A stretch of DNA of 64,000 bases, taken from the NCBI RefSeq assembly GCF_011947265.1, contig NZ_JAATHD010000016.1, positions 91,830-155,829 on the forward strand, given 5' to 3'. Every line of letters begins with the position of its first letter. Within the stretch, counting starts at the first letter, position 1. This DNA is from Paenibacillus sp. HB172176. GTDB lineage: Bacteria; Bacillota; Bacilli; Paenibacillales; Paenibacillaceae. Below the pieces are notes generated by a model that ran no database searches, was not told the DNA's origin, and saw nothing but the letters and a program-made list of their open reading frames with translations. Made by a program: the position numbers and the translations under genes. Below are positions 24,623-33,609 of this stretch, one piece after another.

Positions 24623-27600
24623 TTAAGCGGATACGGCCTCTTCCTCTTCCAGCCTCACGGAGACGAGCTTGGACACGCCGCCCTCCTCCATGGTGACGCC
24701 GTACAGCACATCCGCTTCTTCCATCGTGCCCTTGCGATGCGTAACCACGATAAACTGCGTCAGCTCCGCGAATTCGCGAAGATATTGCGCAAAGCGCGAC
24801 ACATTCGCTTCATCGAGCGCCGCTTCAACCTCATCGAGCACGCAGAACGGAACCGGCTTGACCTGCAGAATGGCGAACAGCAGCGCAATTGCCGTCAGCG
24901 CCCGTTCCCCGCCAGACAGAAGCTGCAGATTTTGCAGCTTCTTGCCCGGAGGCTGCGCCACGATATCGATGCCCGTATCGAGCACGCGATCCGGCTCCAC
25001 AAGCACGAGATCGGCTCTTCCTCCGCCGAACAGCTTGCTGAACACGACGACGAAATGGCTGCGTATCGCTTCGAAAGTCGTTCTGAAGCGCTTCGACATC
25101 TCATCGTCCATCTCCTTGATGACCTGATACAGAGTTGTCTTCGCATCAATCAGATCGTCCTTCTGCGCGGACAGGAATTCATAACGCTCCTTCACGCGTT
25201 CGTATTCTTCAATCGCTCCGAGGTTCACCTCGCCCAGAGCCGCGATTTGTCGTTTCAAATCGCGCACCGCATTCTGGGTTCCCGCGATATCCTCAGGCAC
25301 CGGATATTGCTCCTTCGCGAGCTCATAGCTCAGCTCATATTCCTCGCTCAGCTTGCGAAGCAGGTTGTCGAGCTCCACATCCTGGCGATTGACCGCGATT
25401 TCCGTCTGCCGGAGCTGCTCCTCGACGGTTCTGAGCTGAGCGCGCTGATCCTTCGTCTCGCTCTCGCCCTGCTCCAGCTCCTCGATTCGCTTCGCTCTAC
25501 TGGCCCTTTTCAGATCGGTCTGCTCAGCGGTTTGCGTCTTCTTGATTCGCAGCTCGTTAAGCTGGGCGATCTGGGCAACGCTCTCTTCGCCGTGCCGCGT
25601 AAGCTCATCCTCCTGCTGCGCGAGCAGCGACCGCAAATTGTTCAGCTCGCTCTTCGCCTGCTGGATATCGTTCCGAACGCGTCCCGCCTGCTCCTCGAAG
25701 CTCATCTTCTCTTGCTCCGTCTTCGCCACATCGATCTTAATATCCGTTAACTGACCTTGCAGCTCTTCCTTCGCGGATTCGCTCGCCTTGCGCTTCTCCT
25801 CGGCCATACGAATCGCTTCCTGCAACCTGGCCTCGTCCTGCTTCAGCTGCTCGAGCTGCTTCTCTGCCTCCTCTGCCGACTGCAGCGTCTGCTGCTGCTC
25901 CATCGCGTGGCCGCTCTTCTCCGAAGCGGACAGCTCGCGCTGCTCTCCCAGATGCTTTGCCTCGGATTTCAGCTGCTGCAGCTCCGCCCGGAAGCCCTGC
26001 TCCTCGATGCGGTATTGCTCGGCTTTGGCCCGATATTCCTCCATATTCTGATTGCGAATCGAGCTCTCCTTGCGGAGATCGCTCAGCTTGTCTCGCAGCT
26101 GCGCAACTGCAGCCGTCGCTTCCTTGATCTCCCGATCGAGAGCTTCGATCTGCCGTCCTCTTCCAAGCAGATTCGCGCCTCTCTTCTGCAAGCTGCCGCC
26201 CGTCATCGAGCCGCCCGCATTAACCACATCGCCTTCAAGCGTAACGACGCGATACCGATACGAGCACCTTGACGCAATTCGGTTCGCCTGCTCGAGGTTC
26301 TCCGCGAGCAGCACGTTGCCGAGCAGACTGTTCACAATAGACTGATACAACTCGTCGCATTCCACCAGCTCGGCGGCTATGCCGACAAAGCCTTCCAGCC
26401 CGGCGGCAGTCTGCTTGTCCTGATAAGGAACGGAGCGTCCCCGGATGACATCGAGCGGCAGGAAGGTAGCGCGGCCCATCTGGCGCTGCTTCAGGAACGA
26501 GATTGCCGCCCTTGCGGAGCGCTCGTCCTCCATGACGATATGCTGCATCGCTCCGCCAAGGGCGGTCTCGATCGCGGTCTCGATTCTCTGCGGAACGCGG
26601 ATGAGCTCGGCCACGGCGCCGTGAACGCCCGTTATGCCGCTGCCGCTGCCGCGTCTTGAAGCTTTGAGCACCTCTTTGACGCCCTGCATGAATCCGTCGA
26701 GCGCGTCCTGCATCTCCTTCATCGTGTCCCGTCTGGAAATGTGGCTGTCGAGCTTCTGCTCCCACTTGCGTATGGTCTGGGTTACCTCTTCCAATTGCTG
26801 TGAAGCGGCTACGCCTTGTTGGGATTCCTTATACATCTTCTCCTTGATTCCTTCGAGCAAGACCAGCGTATCGGCAAGCGTTGCCTGAAGCTCGGCTTGC
26901 CGCTGCTCCAGTCTGCTCTGCTGCTCGGTCCACTTCGATTCATCCTCGCGAATGCGTTCCATGCGCCGCTGCAGCGTCTCCTGCTGCTGGGCGGAATATC
27001 GAATTTCATTGCGAAGCTGCGCCATCGCGCTGAGAATATCGAGCAGCTCGTTCTTCAGCTTCTCCTCCGCGTCAATAACCGCTCCGCCGGCCACGCCGAC
27101 CAGCATCGCTTCCTCGGACGCCTGCTTCGCCCTAAGCTCCGCAAGCTGAAGCTCGAGCGCCGCGGCGCGGCTGCGGAATTCCGTCTCTTCCTTCGTCAGC
27201 GCGGAAATTCTCGCTTCCTGCGAGAGCAGCGACTCCTCCAGTTGACGCTTGTTCCCCTCCAAATTCCGCTTGCGCTCCTTCAGCACCTCGCCGAAGCCTT
27301 CGCATTTCTCGACATCCTCGCTAATCTGAAGCATCGACTCATGCAATTGATCCAGCTCCGCCTCAAGCTGTCTCAGCTGAAGCCGATCCTTCTCCAGCCC
27401 CGCGTCATGACTGCTGACGACCGAAGAAAGCTGCAGTTGCTCTCCTTGCAGCTTCTCAAGCTTCTTCGTCGCCTCCGACCAGGCTCCATGAATCGTCTCG
27501 ATATTATGTACGTACATGGAAATTTCCTTGGTCTGCAGTTGTTCCTTTAGCGCTTTGAAGTGAATCGCTTTCTCGGACTGCTTCTTCAGCGGACCGACCT

Positions 27601-28201
27601 GATCCTCCAGCTCGGATACGAGATCGTGAATTCGGAGCAGATTCTGCTCCGTTTCGTCCAGCTTCTTCTGCGCTTCCCGTTTGCGGGATTTGTATTTCAC
27701 AATTCCCGAGGCTTCCTCGAAGATGCCGCGGCGATCCTCGGAACGCGTGCTCAAGATCTCTTCAATGCGGCCTTGGCCGATAATTGAATAAGCTTCTTTG
27801 CCGATGCCCGTGTCCATGAACAGCTCGGTAATATCTTTGAGCCGACAAGGCTGCTTGTTAATCAGATATTCGCTGTCTCCGCTGCGATGCACTCTGCGGG
27901 TGACAGTCACTTCATTGTATTCCAGCGGCAATGCGCCGTCCGCATTATCGAGCGTCAATGAAACCTCGCCGTAATTGACCGCTTTGCGCGCGTCGCTTCC
28001 CGCGAATATAATATCCTGCATATTGCCTCCGCGAAGACTCTTGGCGCTTTGCTCGCCCAGCACCCAGCGAATGCCGTCGGAGATATTGCTCTTCCCCGAG
28101 CCGTTCGGCCCTACGACAGCCGTGATGCCCGTTACGAACTCCAATTCCGTCTTGTCCGCGAAGGATTTAAATCCTGCTAATTCGATCCGTTTCAGAAACA
28201 T
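24623..28201 (-). CDS. smc: SMC, chromosome condensation/segregation ATPase
   Basis: 1192 residues, as expected. The N-terminal head has GPNGSGKSNISDGIRWVLGE. The first coiled coil spans about 170-500, the hinge about 515-660 (GITGVHGAVAELIRV, NAGGSMTGGS), and the second coiled coil about 670-1010. The C-terminal head has the signature LLSGGERALTAIALLFA and Walker B FCVLDEVEAALDEANV. With ScpA/ScpB it organises the origin region. It has its own extended minus-10 promoter and is followed by ftsY. Confidence 0.98.
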   Translation of the reverse strand: MFLKRIELAGFKSFADKTELEFVTGITAVVGPNGSGKSNISDGIRWVLGEQSAKSLRGGNMQDIIFAGSDARKAVNYGEVSLTLDNADGALPLEYNEVTVTRRVHRSGDSEYLINKQPCRLKDITELFMDTGIGKEAYSIIGQGRIEEILSTRSEDRRGIFEEASGIVKYKSRKREAQKKLDETEQNLLRIHDLVSELEDQVGPLKKQSEKAIHFKALKEQLQTKEISMYVHNIETIHGAWSEATKKLEKLQGEQLQLSSVVSSHDAGLEKDRLQLRQLEAELDQLHESMLQISEDVEKCEGFGEVLKERKRNLEGNKRQLEESLLSQEARISALTKEETEFRSRAAALELQLAELRAKQASEEAMLVGVAGGAVIDAEEKLKNELLDILSAMAQLRNEIRYSAQQQETLQRRMERIREDESKWTEQQSRLEQRQAELQATLADTLVLLEGIKEKMYKESQQGVAASQQLEEVTQTIRKWEQKLDSHISRRDTMKEMQDALDGFMQGVKEVLKASRRGSGSGITGVHGAVAELIRVPQRIETAIETALGGAMQHIVMEDERSARAAISFLKQRQMGRATFLPLDVIRGRSVPYQDKQTAAGLEGFVGIAAELVECDELYQSIVNSLLGNVLLAENLEQANRIASRCSYRYRVVTLEGDVVNAGGSMTGGSLQKRGANLLGRGRQIEALDREIKEATAAVAQLRDKLSDLRKESSIRNQNMEEYRAKAEQYRIEEQGFRAELQQLKSEAKHLGEQRELSASEKSGHAMEQQQTLQSAEEAEKQLEQLKQDEARLQEAIRMAEEKRKASESAKEELQGQLTDIKIDVAKTEQEKMSFEEQAGRVRNDIQQAKSELNNLRSLLAQQEDELTRHGEESVAQIAQLNELRIKKTQTAEQTDLKRASRAKRIEELEQGESETKDQRAQLRTVEEQLRQTEIAVNRQDVELDNLLRKLSEEYELSYELAKEQYPVPEDIAGTQNAVRDLKRQIAALGEVNLGAIEEYERVKERYEFLSAQKDDLIDAKTTLYQVIKEMDDEMSKRFRTTFEAIRSHFVVVFSKLFGGGRADLVLVEPDRVLDTGIDIVAQPPGKKLQNLQLLSGGERALTAIALLFAILQVKPVPFCVLDEVEAALDEANVSRFAQYLREFAELTQFIVVTHRKGTMEEADVLYGVTMEEGGVSKLVSVRLEEEEAVSA

Positions 28202-28225
28202 AATTTGGCTTTCACCTCACCCTTC

Positions 28226-28255
28226 ATTCTACCATAAAGCAAGGAGCCGCGTGAA
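28226..28255 (-). promoter_or_regulatory. Promoter for smc-ftsY
   Basis: Minus strand: minus-35 TTCACG (28255-28250), 18-bp spacer ending TGG, minus-10 TAGAAT (28231-28226), giving an extended TGGTAGAAT. About 25 nt upstream of the smc ATG. Confidence 0.6.
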
Positions 28256-28324
28256 TCCTTTCATTCGCAGCGGTTAAGGGCATAGTTGCGGCGAAGTGAG
28301 CGGAAGAGCCTTCCGATCGACCAG

Positions 28325-28368
28325 AAAAAAACATCCCGCAGACAAGACAGCTTGTCCAATGGGATGTT
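28325..28368 (-). terminator. Rho-independent terminator after rnc
   Basis: Minus strand: AACATCCC (28368-28361) pairs with GGGATGTT (28337-28330), followed by seven T. The loop has an inner GGACAAG/CTTGTC stem. It closes the rnc transcript and insulates smc. Confidence 0.88.
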
Positions 28369-28400
28369 CATGGAAATGCGCGAAAGAAGCTCCGAATCAT

Positions 28401-29102
28401 CTATTCCGACTTGGAAAGCCTGTTCCACGCCTCCGCGGCGGCTCGCTGCTCCGCCTCTTTCTTCGTCCTTCCCGTCCCGACGCCGTATTTCGTCTCGCCA
28501 AGATAGACTTCAACGGAAAATTCTCGCACATGCGCCGGGCCGCGTTCGTCCACAATTCGATAGTCTACCTGTCCAAGGCCGTGATGCTGCGACCTCTCCT
28601 GCAGCTTCGACTTCGCATCCTTCATCAAGAGACCGTAATTATTCGATTCAATGAAAGGAAACATATGCTTTTCCAGAAACGCCCTTGTATGCTCTACCCC
28701 GGAATCCAAGTATACCGCCCCGATAAAGGATTCGTACAAATCCGCAAGCAGCGCCTGCCGATGTCTGCCTCCGAGTTGCTCCTCGCCCCTGCCAAGCAGC
28801 ACGTGCTTGCCTAGCTCCAGCCTTTCGGCGAAATAGGCAAGCGAGGGCTCGCAAACGACCGAAGCGCGCATGCGCGTCAGCTCGCCTTCCGGTCTTTTCG
28901 GGTAAGCGGTGAACAAGTGTTCGGATACAAGCAACTGCAGCACGGCATCCCCCAGAAATTCAAGACGCTCGTTATCCTGCACGGAGCCGCGCTTGTTCTC
29001 GTTCACATAAGAGGTATGCGTGAAGGCTTGCCGCAGAAGCTTCGGACGCGTGAAAGCGAGCTGCAGCTTCTGCTGCAGCTCGTCAAAGTGATCATGCTTC
29101 AT
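28401..29102 (-). CDS. rnc: Ribonuclease III
   Basis: 233 residues. The catalytic domain carries the signature NERLEFLGDAVLQLLVS (about residues 42-58), with further acidic residues in QALLADLYESFIGAVYLD. A C-terminal double-stranded-RNA-binding domain (about 160-230) ends TGRTKKEAEQRAAAEAWNRL. It processes rRNA precursors and scRNA. The start overlaps the fabF stop by 11 nt, linking it to the fatty-acid operon. A strong terminator follows. Confidence 0.97.
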   Translation of the reverse strand: MKHDHFDELQQKLQLAFTRPKLLRQAFTHTSYVNENKRGSVQDNERLEFLGDAVLQLLVSEHLFTAYPKRPEGELTRMRASVVCEPSLAYFAERLELGKHVLLGRGEEQLGGRHRQALLADLYESFIGAVYLDSGVEHTRAFLEKHMFPFIESNNYGLLMKDAKSKLQERSQHHGLGQVDYRIVDERGPAHVREFSVEVYLGETKYGVGTGRTKKEAEQRAAAEAWNRLSKSE

Positions 29103-30333
29103 ATGCCTTCATCACGATCGTGGCATTATGCCCGCCAAATCCGAAGGAATTGGACAACGCAGTGGAGACCTTCGTCTCGCGCGGCGAATTCGGCACAAAA
29201 TCCAGATCGAGCTCCGGATCCTGATTATCCAGGTTAATTGTAGGGGCAATGATGCCGTTCTTCAAGGTGAGCGCCAGAATAACACCTTCAACGCCTCCCG
29301 CTGCTCCCAGCAGATGTCCGGTCATCGACTTCGTCGAGCTGACCGCAAGCTTGTAGGCATGATCGCCGAAAGTCTTCTTGATGGCAAGCGTTTCGGAACG
29401 ATCGCCGACGGGCGTCGACGTGCCGTGCGCGTTGATGTAATCGATTGCGGCCGGCGCAATGCCGGCGTCTCTGAGCGCCTTCGACATACAGCGCGCGGCG
29501 CCGTCCGGATCCGGCTCGGTCATATGATGCGCGTCGCCGCTCATGCCGTAGCCAATCACTTCGGCGTAGATTTTCGCCCCGCGCGCGATCGCATGATCGA
29601 GCGATTCGAGCACCAAGACGCCAGAGCCCTCGCCCATGACGAAGCCGTCTCGGTCGATATCGAACGGTCTGCTCGCCTTGCTCGGCTCGTCATTGCGAAC
29701 CGACATCGCTCTCATCGAGCAGAAGCCCGCCATGCCTGTAGGGCGAATGGTCGCCTCGGCGCCGCCCGCGATCATCACGTCCGCATCGCCGCGCTGAATC
29801 ATTTTGAAGGAGTCCCCGATGGAATGAGTGCCCGTCGCGCAAGCGGTAACCGCCGTGCTGTTCGGACCTTTCGCTCCTGTCATCATCGATACTTGGCCCG
29901 AAGCCATATTCGCGATCATCATCGGAATGAAGAATGGACTGACGCGCTTCGGCCCTTTCTCCAGCAATATGTTATGCTGGTCCTCCCAGGTTCCGAGACC
30001 GCCGATGCCCGAGCCGATCATCACGCCTACCCGCTCGGCCTCCGCGTTCTCTCCGATACGCAGTCCCGAATCTTCTACAGCAAGCTTGCTTGCGACGGCG
30101 GCGAATTGAACGAATCGATCCATTCTGCGCGCTTCCTTCTTATCCAAACCGTATTCCTCCGGATTAAAATTTTTAATCTCGGCAGCAATACGTGTTGGAT
30201 ATTCGGAGAAATCGAACGCTTCCACGACGGAAACGCCGGACTTGCCCTTAAGCAAGTTGTTCCAAAATTGTTCCAGTTCCGAGCCAAGCGAGGTCATGAC
30301 CCCCATGCCTGTAATTACGACTCTTTGTTTCAT
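29092..30333 (-). CDS. fabF: FabF, beta-ketoacyl-ACP synthase II
   Basis: 413 residues from ATG 30333 (MKQRVVITGMGVMTSLG), with AGAGGTGA 5-6 nt upstream; a GTG at 30342 lies inside that site. It elongates acyl-ACP with malonyl-ACP. The catalytic Cys is in STAVTACATGTHSIGDSFKM; the His residues are in NAHGTSTPVGDRSE and TKSMTGHLLGAAGG. Unlike Bacillus subtilis, where fabHA-fabF form a separate operon, fabF here follows acpP and overlaps rnc. Confidence 0.97.
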   Translation of the reverse strand: MKQRVVITGMGVMTSLGSELEQFWNNLLKGKSGVSVVEAFDFSEYPTRIAAEIKNFNPEEYGLDKKEARRMDRFVQFAAVASKLAVEDSGLRIGENAEAERVGVMIGSGIGGLGTWEDQHNILLEKGPKRVSPFFIPMMIANMASGQVSMMTGAKGPNSTAVTACATGTHSIGDSFKMIQRGDADVMIAGGAEATIRPTGMAGFCSMRAMSVRNDEPSKASRPFDIDRDGFVMGEGSGVLVLESLDHAIARGAKIYAEVIGYGMSGDAHHMTEPDPDGAARCMSKALRDAGIAPAAIDYINAHGTSTPVGDRSETLAIKKTFGDHAYKLAVSSTKSMTGHLLGAAGGVEGVILALTLKNGIIAPTINLDNQDPELDLDFVPNSPRETKVSTALSNSFGFGGHNATIVMKAYEA

Positions 30334-30482
30334 TACTTTCACCTCTGCATACAGCGATATGGAAGATGACCCAAACTCATCCTCCTGTATATGAATAGCA
30401 TAGCCTTATCCTTACATAAGGTTGTACAAGCATACTGCTATAAAAATATCGATAATCGGAATTCAGCAAATGAAGGCAGAGA

Positions 30483-30513
30483 AGTCCCGCGCATGCATAC
30501 GTAAGGCGGGACT
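30483..30513 (-). promoter_or_regulatory. Stem-loop between acpP and fabF
   Basis: AGTCCCGC (30483-30490) pairs perfectly with GCGGGACT (30506-30513) over a 15-nt loop, right after the acpP stop. There is no U-tract, so it is more likely an RNA-processing or stability element that leaves acpP mRNA more abundant than fabF. The rest of the 190-nt gap shows nothing recognisable. Confidence 0.5.
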
Positions 30514-30523
30514 CGTCCAACTT

Positions 30524-30757
30524 TTAGGTATGAGATTGTATGTAAGTTACAACTTCTCCCACCGTAGTGATTTTCTCCGCATCTTCATCAGAGATTTCCA
30601 TATCAAACTCGTCTTCCAGCTCCATGACCAATTCTACGACGTCAAGAGAGTCAGCTCCGAGGTCATCTTTAAAAGAAGCTTCCAACGTTACTTCCGCTTC
30701 GTCTACGCCAAGGCGGTCGATGACAATTCGTTTTACGCGATCTACTACTTCGGACAT
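30524..30757 (-). CDS. acpP: Acyl carrier protein
   Basis: 77 residues from ATG 30757 (MSEVVDRVKRIVIDRLG), with GGAGGTGA 5 nt upstream. It is acidic, and the phosphopantetheine attachment Ser is in DLGADSLDVVELVMELE. It carries acyl chains for Fab enzymes and PlsX. It has its own candidate promoter in the gap after fabG. Confidence 0.98.
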   Translation of the reverse strand: MSEVVDRVKRIVIDRLGVDEAEVTLEASFKDDLGADSLDVVELVMELEDEFDMEISDEDAEKITTVGEVVTYIQSHT

Positions 30758-30778
30758 CCGATTCACCTCCTCCACCGT

Positions 30779-30807
30779 ATTATACGAGAATTAAAAACAA
30801 AATGCCA
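30779..30807 (-). promoter_or_regulatory. Candidate internal promoter for acpP
   Basis: Minus strand: perfect minus-10 TATAAT (30784-30779) with a poor minus-35 TGGCAT (30807-30802) at 17 bp. It would boost acpP independently of the fapR promoter. Confidence 0.5.
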
Positions 30808-30869
30808 TCTTAACCTTATAGAGGTTGTTCAACACGCATATTATATGTCCCAAAATAACAGGAGAAGGC

Positions 30870-31619
30870 TTACATGTACATGCCGCCGTCGACATGCACG
30901 GTTTGGCCCGTCATATAGGCAGCGGCATCCGACGCAAGGAAGCGGACCGCATTCGCGATATCCGAAGCTTCGCCCAATCTGGCGAGCGGAATTTGCGCCC
31001 CCAGCGACTCCTTCATCTCGGAGGAAAGCTTGTCTGTCATATCTGTCTGAATAAAGCCAGGGGCCACGCAATTGACGGTAATGCCGCGCGACGCCAGCTC
31101 CTTCGCGCTCGCTTTGGTAAGGCCAATGACGCCCGCCTTCGCCGCCACGTAATTCGCTTGCCCCGGATTGCCGAGCACGCCCACAACGGACGAAATATTA
31201 ATGATTCGGCCCGAACGCTGTTTCATCATCGGTCTTGTTGCCGCCTTCACGCCGTTGAACACGCCCTTCAGATTCGTCTCGATTACTTGATCGAATTCCT
31301 CTTCCTTCATGCGCATAATGAGATTGTCACGGGTAATGCCGGCATTATTGACGAGAATATCGATGGCGCCGAGCTTTTCAATCGTTTCCTTGACCATTCC
31401 GTCGAATTCATCCGCTTTGCCCACATTGGCCTTGATCATGATCGCCGATCTGCCAAGAGCCTCAATCGCCTGAACCGTTTCCGCGGCGGCGGCTTCGCTG
31501 CCGGAATAATTCACCGCAACGTCAGCTCCCGCTTCCGCAAGCGCTATGGCGATTGCGCGGCCAATGCCTCTCGACGCTCCCGTTACGAGCGCTTTCTTGC
31601 CCTCCAAGCTTCCAAACAT
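30870..31619 (-). CDS. fabG: FabG, 3-oxoacyl-ACP reductase
   Basis: 249 residues from ATG 31619 (MFGSLEGKKALVTGASRGIG), preceded by GAAGGAGG; the frame stays open upstream into fabD territory but has no similarity there. It is an NADPH-dependent short-chain dehydrogenase: TGASRGIGRAIA, NNAGITRDNL, the catalytic Ser in INISSVVGVLG and YVAAKAGVIGLTKA. It reduces beta-ketoacyl-ACP in elongation. It lies 22 nt downstream of fabD. Confidence 0.97.
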   Translation of the reverse strand: MFGSLEGKKALVTGASRGIGRAIAIALAEAGADVAVNYSGSEAAAAETVQAIEALGRSAIMIKANVGKADEFDGMVKETIEKLGAIDILVNNAGITRDNLIMRMKEEEFDQVIETNLKGVFNGVKAATRPMMKQRSGRIINISSVVGVLGNPGQANYVAAKAGVIGLTKASAKELASRGITVNCVAPGFIQTDMTDKLSSEMKESLGAQIPLARLGEASDIANAVRFLASDAAAYMTGQTVHVDGGMYM

Positions 31620-31641
31620 CCTCGTGGCCCCCTCCTTCGAA

Positions 31642-32577
31642 CTAATCCTCGCTTGTCTGCAGCGCTTCCAAGGCGGCTGCGCTGTTAAGCGAAATAACCT
31701 TCGCTGTTCTGTCGATTTTCTTGATAAGACCGGCCAATACCGTGCCGGAGCCGATTTCGACAAAGGTGGTGACGCCCTGCTCAAGCAAATAACGCACGCT
31801 GTCCTCCCATAGCACAGGCGAATAGACCTGCTCAACGAGAAGACTGCGTATTTCTTCCGCATCCGTTGTTGCGCAGGCTGTCACGTTCGCAACGAGCGGC
31901 ACCGACGGTGCAGTGATGGCAAGCGACGCCAGCGTATCGCCAAGCCGGGCGGCTGCAGGCTTCATAAGCGAAGAGTGGAACGGTCCGCTGACCTCCAGCG
32001 GAATAACTCGCTTCGCTCCCGCTTCCTTGCCCCGGTTCACAACCTCCTGTACGCCGGCCGCTGAGCCTGAGACGACAATTTGGCCCGGACAGTTAATGTT
32101 CGCAAGCTCGACGTCGGCCCCTTCGCCCGTGATCGCCGCGCACAGCTTCGCGAGCTCGTCGCGTTCCGCCCCAAGCACCGCCGCCATGGCCCCTTGACCG
32201 CTCGGAACCGCTTGCTCCATATATTGTCCACGCGCTCTAACCGTTCTAACGGCGTCCTCGAAGGACAGGGCATCCGCCGCCACAAGCGCGCTATATTCGC
32301 CCAAGCTGTGTCCTGCGACGTAATCGGCCTTGAGCCCGGCTTCCTTCGCCAGATGAAGCAGCGCCGTGCTGACGGTCAGCAGCGCCGGCTGCGTGTTCGC
32401 CGTTTGCTTCAGCTCGCTGTCCGGCCCTTCGAAGATCATCGCGGCAAGATCAAAGCCAAGAGCTTCGTTCGCTTGCTCGAATATGCGTCTGGCGCTTTCC
32501 CGCGAATCGTACGCATCCTTGCCCATGCCGACCGTTTGGGCGCCTTGCCCCGGGAATACAAATGCTGTTTTGCTCAA
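31642..32577 (-). CDS. fabD: FabD, malonyl-CoA:ACP transacylase
   Basis: 311 residues from TTG, with GAGGG about 8 nt upstream. It loads malonate onto ACP. Signatures are FVFPGQGAQTVGMGKD, the catalytic Ser in VAGHSLGEYSALVAA, and the His in SGPFHSSLMKPA. It lies between fabH and fabG in the fapR-plsX-fabHDG-acpP order. Confidence 0.97.
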   Translation of the reverse strand: MSKTAFVFPGQGAQTVGMGKDAYDSRESARRIFEQANEALGFDLAAMIFEGPDSELKQTANTQPALLTVSTALLHLAKEAGLKADYVAGHSLGEYSALVAADALSFEDAVRTVRARGQYMEQAVPSGQGAMAAVLGAERDELAKLCAAITGEGADVELANINCPGQIVVSGSAAGVQEVVNRGKEAGAKRVIPLEVSGPFHSSLMKPAAARLGDTLASLAITAPSVPLVANVTACATTDAEEIRSLLVEQVYSPVLWEDSVRYLLEQGVTTFVEIGSGTVLAGLIKKIDRTAKVISLNSAAALEALQTSED

Positions 32578-32609
32578 ATGAAATCCCTCTCTTCCTTATA
32601 CTTCCCGCA

Positions 32610-33605
32610 TTACCAAATCAGCACGGAAGCGCCCCAAGTCAATCCGCCGCCAAAGCCTACGAACACAAGGCAGTCGCCTTTCTTGACGCGATCCTGTTCG
32701 ACCGCCTCAGCCAGCGCGACCGGAATCGACGCCGCCGACATATTGCCGTACCTGTGCAGATTGATCATCGCTTTGTCCTCCGACAGCCGCAAACGGTTCA
32801 TAGCCGATTGTATGATGCGAATATTCGCTTGATGCGGCACCAGCAGATCGATCTCTTCCTTGGAAATTCCCGCCTTCGCGAGCGCTTCCTCAGCCGCGCT
32901 GCCCATAATGCGCACGGCGAATTTGAACACATCGTTGCCGGCCATATGAATGAAATGCTGCTTCTCGGACAACGATTCAGCGGAAGCTGGCATTCTCGAT
33001 CCGCCGCCGCCGACCTTCAGCAACTCGCCGCCGCTTCCATCCGCGCCAAGCTCGAAGGACTTGAAGCCCCGTCCTTCCTCCACATGACCGAGCACGACAG
33101 CCCCTGCTCCGTCGCCGAACAGGATGCATGTATTGCGATCCGTATAATCCGTAATGCGGGACAGCGTCTCGGCTCCGACCACCAGTACATGCTTGTACAG
33201 GCCCGTGGAGATCATGCTCGTTGCCGTCGCCAGCCCGTAGATGAAGCCCGAGCAAGCGGCGGACAGGTCGAAGGCCGCAGCCTGCGGCGCGCCGAGCTTG
33301 TCTTGCAGCAAGCAAGCCGTAGATGGGAAGAACATATCCGGCGTAATCGTTGCGACGATAATGAGATCGATGTCCTTCGCCGTCAGCCCGGCCGCTTCAA
33401 TCGCCTTCTTCGACGCTTCAAAGGCCAGGTCCGAGGTAGCTTCCGCCGCAGCCGCCATACGTCTTTCCTTAATGCCGGTACGAGTCACGATCCATTCATC
33501 GTTCGTTTCCACCATTTGTTCAAGCTCTTGATTCGTTAGTATGCGTTCGGGCACATATTTGCCCGTTCCAATAATTCCGACAGGTTGAACCTTCATGATC
33601 TTCAC
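32610..33605 (-). CDS. fabH: FabH, beta-ketoacyl-ACP synthase III
   Basis: 331 residues from GTG 33605, with AGGA 9 nt upstream; ATG 33596 is an alternative with a poorer site. It condenses acyl-CoA primers with malonyl-ACP and so starts fatty-acid synthesis; in Bacillota it uses branched primers. The catalytic Cys is in FDLSAACSGFIYGLA, His in VPHQANIRIIQ and Asn in LHRYGNMSAASI. It is 5 nt downstream of plsX. Confidence 0.96.
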   Translation of the reverse strand: MKIMKVQPVGIIGTGKYVPERILTNQELEQMVETNDEWIVTRTGIKERRMAAAAEATSDLAFEASKKAIEAAGLTAKDIDLIIVATITPDMFFPSTACLLQDKLGAPQAAAFDLSAACSGFIYGLATATSMISTGLYKHVLVVGAETLSRITDYTDRNTCILFGDGAGAVVLGHVEEGRGFKSFELGADGSGGELLKVGGGGSRMPASAESLSEKQHFIHMAGNDVFKFAVRIMGSAAEEALAKAGISKEEIDLLVPHQANIRIIQSAMNRLRLSEDKAMINLHRYGNMSAASIPVALAEAVEQDRVKKGDCLVFVGFGGGLTWGASVLIW

Positions 33606-33609
33606 ACAC

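Noticed and set aside
24569..25750. 393-codon open frame on the plus strand
   Set aside because: Antisense shadow of smc; Arg/Leu/His-rich translation typical of a reversed coiled-coil gene.
29128..30369. 413-codon open frame on the plus strand
   Set aside because: Antisense to fabF, which has complete catalytic motifs.
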